Of a stretch of DNA of 64,000 bases, positions 62,067 through 64,000 are shown piece after piece; position 1 is the first letter of the stretch; every line of letters begins with the position of its first letter. The position numbers and the translations under genes are program-made. The notes beneath the pieces were generated by a model. That model did no database searches. It worked only from the letters and a program-made list of their open reading frames with translations, and was not told the DNA's origin. Origin of the DNA: Saccharothrix espanaensis DSM 44229 (GTDB lineage Bacteria; Actinomycetota; Actinomycetes; Mycobacteriales; Pseudonocardiaceae); the NCBI RefSeq assembly GCF_000328705.1, contig NC_019673.1, forward strand, positions 3,472,001 to 3,536,000, given 5' to 3'.

Positions 62067-62372
62067 GTGGCGAGACCGGTCATGGTGTTCCGGCGGATCG
62101 CCGTGGGCGTCCTCCTGCTGGTGATCCCGGTCGGCGCGATCTTCTTCGTGGCCAAGGGGCGCATGAGCTACCTGGCGTCGGAGGGCACGACCGTGCGGGA
62201 GTACCTCCGGGCGATCGGGTCGGGCAAGCCGGCGCAGGCGTGCGCGATGCCGGCGGAACAGGCGCGGATCAAGCTGATGGCCGAGCGCAAGCCGACACCT
62301 GCGGCGCCGACCGTGGAGGGCGACCGGGAGCGGATCGTGGACTGGGGTCTGGACTCGGTGATGTTCGAGTGA
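62067..62372 (+). CDS. Small membrane-anchored hypothetical protein
   Basis: I do not recognise this 101-aa protein. A short basic start (MARPVMVFRR) precedes one membrane helix (about residues 11-29). A short extracytoplasmic part follows, containing two spaced residues in QACAMP and AEQARIKLM and an acidic end. The GTG at 62067 follows a GGGGGAG site. It may be a truncated or minimal lipoprotein-like factor. It is convergent with the next gene, four bases away. Confidence 0.65.
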   Translation: MARPVMVFRRIAVGVLLLVIPVGAIFFVAKGRMSYLASEGTTVREYLRAIGSGKPAQACAMPAEQARIKLMAERKPTPAAPTVEGDRERIVDWGLDSVMFE

Positions 62373-62376
62373 GGCG

Positions 62377-62898
62377 TCACAGGTAGACGGCGACCGGCAC
62401 GACGGCCAACTCCCGTCGTTCCGCGTTCCACCCGTTGACCCTGCCGAGGCACCGCGCCTTGAAGACCCCGGACGGCAGGTCGATGCCGCGCAGCGACTCC
62501 ACCGCGCACGACACCCGGACCTTCGCGGCGTCGTCGGGGTCGTCCGGGTCGCCGAACGGCGCGAGCAGCACCACCGTGTCCCGACCGCGCACGTCGACCC
62601 GGAACCGGCCCCGGATCGAGACGTAGGAGTCCAGTTCGCTCAGCGCGACGGGCTCGTCAGCCTTCCGACCCCCGGTGACCTCCTGCCGGACCAGGTCGAC
62701 CTCCGTCACCCGGCCGACCACATCCGCGTGGAGCTTGTCGTCCAGGTAGACGACCAGGCCGTCGGCCCGGTCGCGGCGTCGCCGCCACAGGCGTACCGCC
62801 GGCAGCGCCAACGAGACGAGCAGGAGCGCGGCGGTCGCCGTCCACAGGACCATCCACGGCCACCAAACGCTCCACCACAGAGCCGGGTCAACCCCCAC
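62377..62898 (-). CDS. Hypothetical membrane protein
   Basis: I do not recognise this 173-aa protein. A Trp-rich N-terminus (PALWWSVWWPWMVLW) leads into one membrane helix ending in RLWRRRRDR. A soluble beta-rich domain of about 120 residues follows on the cytoplasmic side (VVYLDDKLHADVVGRVTEVDL, later RGRDTVVLLAPFG). The GTG at 62898 overlaps the end of the broken upstream gene by 11 bases, so the two form an operon and probably work together at the membrane. Confidence 0.7.
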   Translation of the reverse strand: MGVDPALWWSVWWPWMVLWTATAALLLVSLALPAVRLWRRRRDRADGLVVYLDDKLHADVVGRVTEVDLVRQEVTGGRKADEPVALSELDSYVSIRGRFRVDVRGRDTVVLLAPFGDPDDPDDAAKVRVSCAVESLRGIDLPSGVFKARCLGRVNGWNAERRELAVVPVAVYL

Positions 62899-64000
62899 CG
62901 GAACCCCCGCAGTCGCCCACGACCCTGACCATCTCCCGAAACACGTCCGGCTCCGGCAGCACGGCGAACCGGTCGTCGCGAACGGCGTCCGGTCGGGCGA
63001 CGCCCTGCTCGTCCCGCGCCTGGTCGAACAGGCCGTCCGCCGGCGGGTAGGCGCGGTAGCCGGACCTGGCGGCGGCGCGCAGCAGTTCCGGGTCGGAGAC
63101 CAGCAGGTCGCCCAGCCTCTCCGCCTCGGGGGTGAGGGCCGTGTAGGTCTGCCGCAGGCGCAGCGGGGTCCTCGGGTAGACGAGGGCGACGCTGCCGAAG
63201 GGGTTGGCGAAGTACCGGTGCTCCGAGGTCACCACCAGGGGCGACTCGTCGCTCAGCGGGACGGCCGGTGCGGGCGTGCCCTGCTGCTGGACCAGCGGTT
63301 TCAGCCGGGTCGCGATGGACCGGGCATCCTCGAGGGTGGCCGGCACCGAGCCGACCGCGAACGCGGCCAGGCCCAGGTAGCCGGCGGCTGTGCCCGACCG
63401 GCACACGTCAGCGGTTCCCACCGCCACGGAACGGGCGTCGTCGGGCGTCACGCCGAGGTCGTTCCACGTCGGCTTCCGGGCGAGGAGGTCGAGGAACCGC
63501 TGCACGTCGAGGCTGTAGAACTGGGGGTTCTCCTGGGGGTGTCGCGACACCCGCGCTCGCGAGCGCCGCCACGTGCTCATGGCGTCCGGCGACCACGAGG
63601 AGGCTGTAGAACGGTTCGTAGCTCTTGCTGCTGCGGCCCGCGGATTCGAGCTGACTGCGGAGGGCGTCGGTGGAGAGGGCGCCGGTGGTCATCACGAACG
63701 CCGCCGAGTCGAGGTCGACCGGGGACTCGGTGCGGTCGCCGGCCTGGGTGATGCGGACGCTGAACCCGCGCCGGAGCAGGATGCGCTGGACCTCCGGGTT
63801 GTCGAAGTAGCCGGTCTGGGCCGCTCCGGCGAGCACGATCGTCTGCCGGAACGGCAGTGCCACGTTCTGCGACACGAGCAGGGTGATCGTCCCGACCAAC
63901 GCGATCGCCGACGTGATCAGGTGGGCCACGGGCAGGAGTCGGCGTCGTCGGCGCAGGACGGTCAGGCGGGGTTCGTCGGTGCGGACCCGTTGCGCCGGGG
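62888..64000 (-). pseudogene. Frameshifted substrate-binding-like membrane protein, runs off the edge
   Basis: Two frames form one protein. The upstream part has a basic RRRRR patch and a membrane helix (AHLITSAIALVGTITLLV), then an alpha/beta domain ending in LASAGVATP. The downstream part continues with PQENPQFYSLDVQRFLDLLARKP and ends at 62888. The break lies at a run of five G on the + strand (63535-63539). With four, the frame would pass from ATP straight into QENPQF. The fold resembles extracellular solute-binding proteins, but I cannot name a ligand. The frame is still open at base 64000, so the true start is outside the window. A sequencing error, a recent mutation or programmed slippage are all possible. 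Confidence 0.75.

Overview
The window is GC-rich actinobacterial DNA. GTG starts are frequent, genes often overlap by ATGA or GTGA, and the gene content (large NRPS genes, MbtH proteins, fused isobutyryl-CoA mutase, FN3/MoxR/DUF58/transglutaminase operon, CGNR regulator) points to a filamentous actinomycete, probably of the Pseudonocardiales. That placement is an inference from gene content. No rRNA, tRNA, CRISPR array, transposase or phage gene was seen.

Left part (1-3925, + strand). An overlapping gene run encodes an MbtH-like protein, a DrrA-type ABC ATPase with no permease beside it, a possible 30-residue peptide, a cation/proton antiporter and a flavin reductase. It ends at a strong hairpin. 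A lone gene of unknown function with a six-copy in-frame repeat follows. This run may be the end of a cluster that continues left of the window.

Core (4040-33299, - strand). One transcription unit reads: stand-alone penicillin-binding-protein-type thioesterase, NRPS-1 (2519 aa), NRPS-2 (6194 aa), MFS exporter, second MbtH. NRPS-1 is A-T / C-(A remnant)-T-E / C-A-T. NRPS-2 is C-A-T-E / C-A-T / C-A-T-E / C-A-T / C-A-T-E. There is no in-line thioesterase and the last domain is an epimerase. With the SurE-like enzyme next door, this predicts a head-to-tail cyclic peptide with a D residue at the ring-closing end and no N-acyl cap. Two A domains carry the classical Thr code, three share an acidic pocket that suggests basic residues, and the first and last share one hydrophobic or aromatic-type pocket. 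The second module has lost the whole catalytic core of its A domain, so the product is a heptapeptide (module skipped) or an octapeptide (carrier loaded in trans).

Middle (33300-46157). A CGNR regulator is divergent from a DUF1348 gene, followed by an unusual nested inverted repeat, a small alarmone synthetase, an EamA transporter and an unrecognised regulator-like protein. YceI and MarR genes are divergent across a duplicated operator. Then comes the FN3-MoxR-DUF58-transglutaminase envelope operon, interrupted by a 17-bp tandem repeat array.

Right part (46362-64000). These are mostly housekeeping or stress genes: a Ser/Thr kinase, an acyl-CoA synthetase, two unrecognised membrane proteins next to a 22-bp tandem repeat array, an HxlR regulator, an AhpD-like/MFS pair, a MetE-like protein, an AlkB dioxygenase behind a perfect LexA box, a 52-aa protein, a TetR regulator with icmF, and a broken substrate-binding-like gene at the edge. 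Several intergenic gaps hold C-rich low-complexity repeats.
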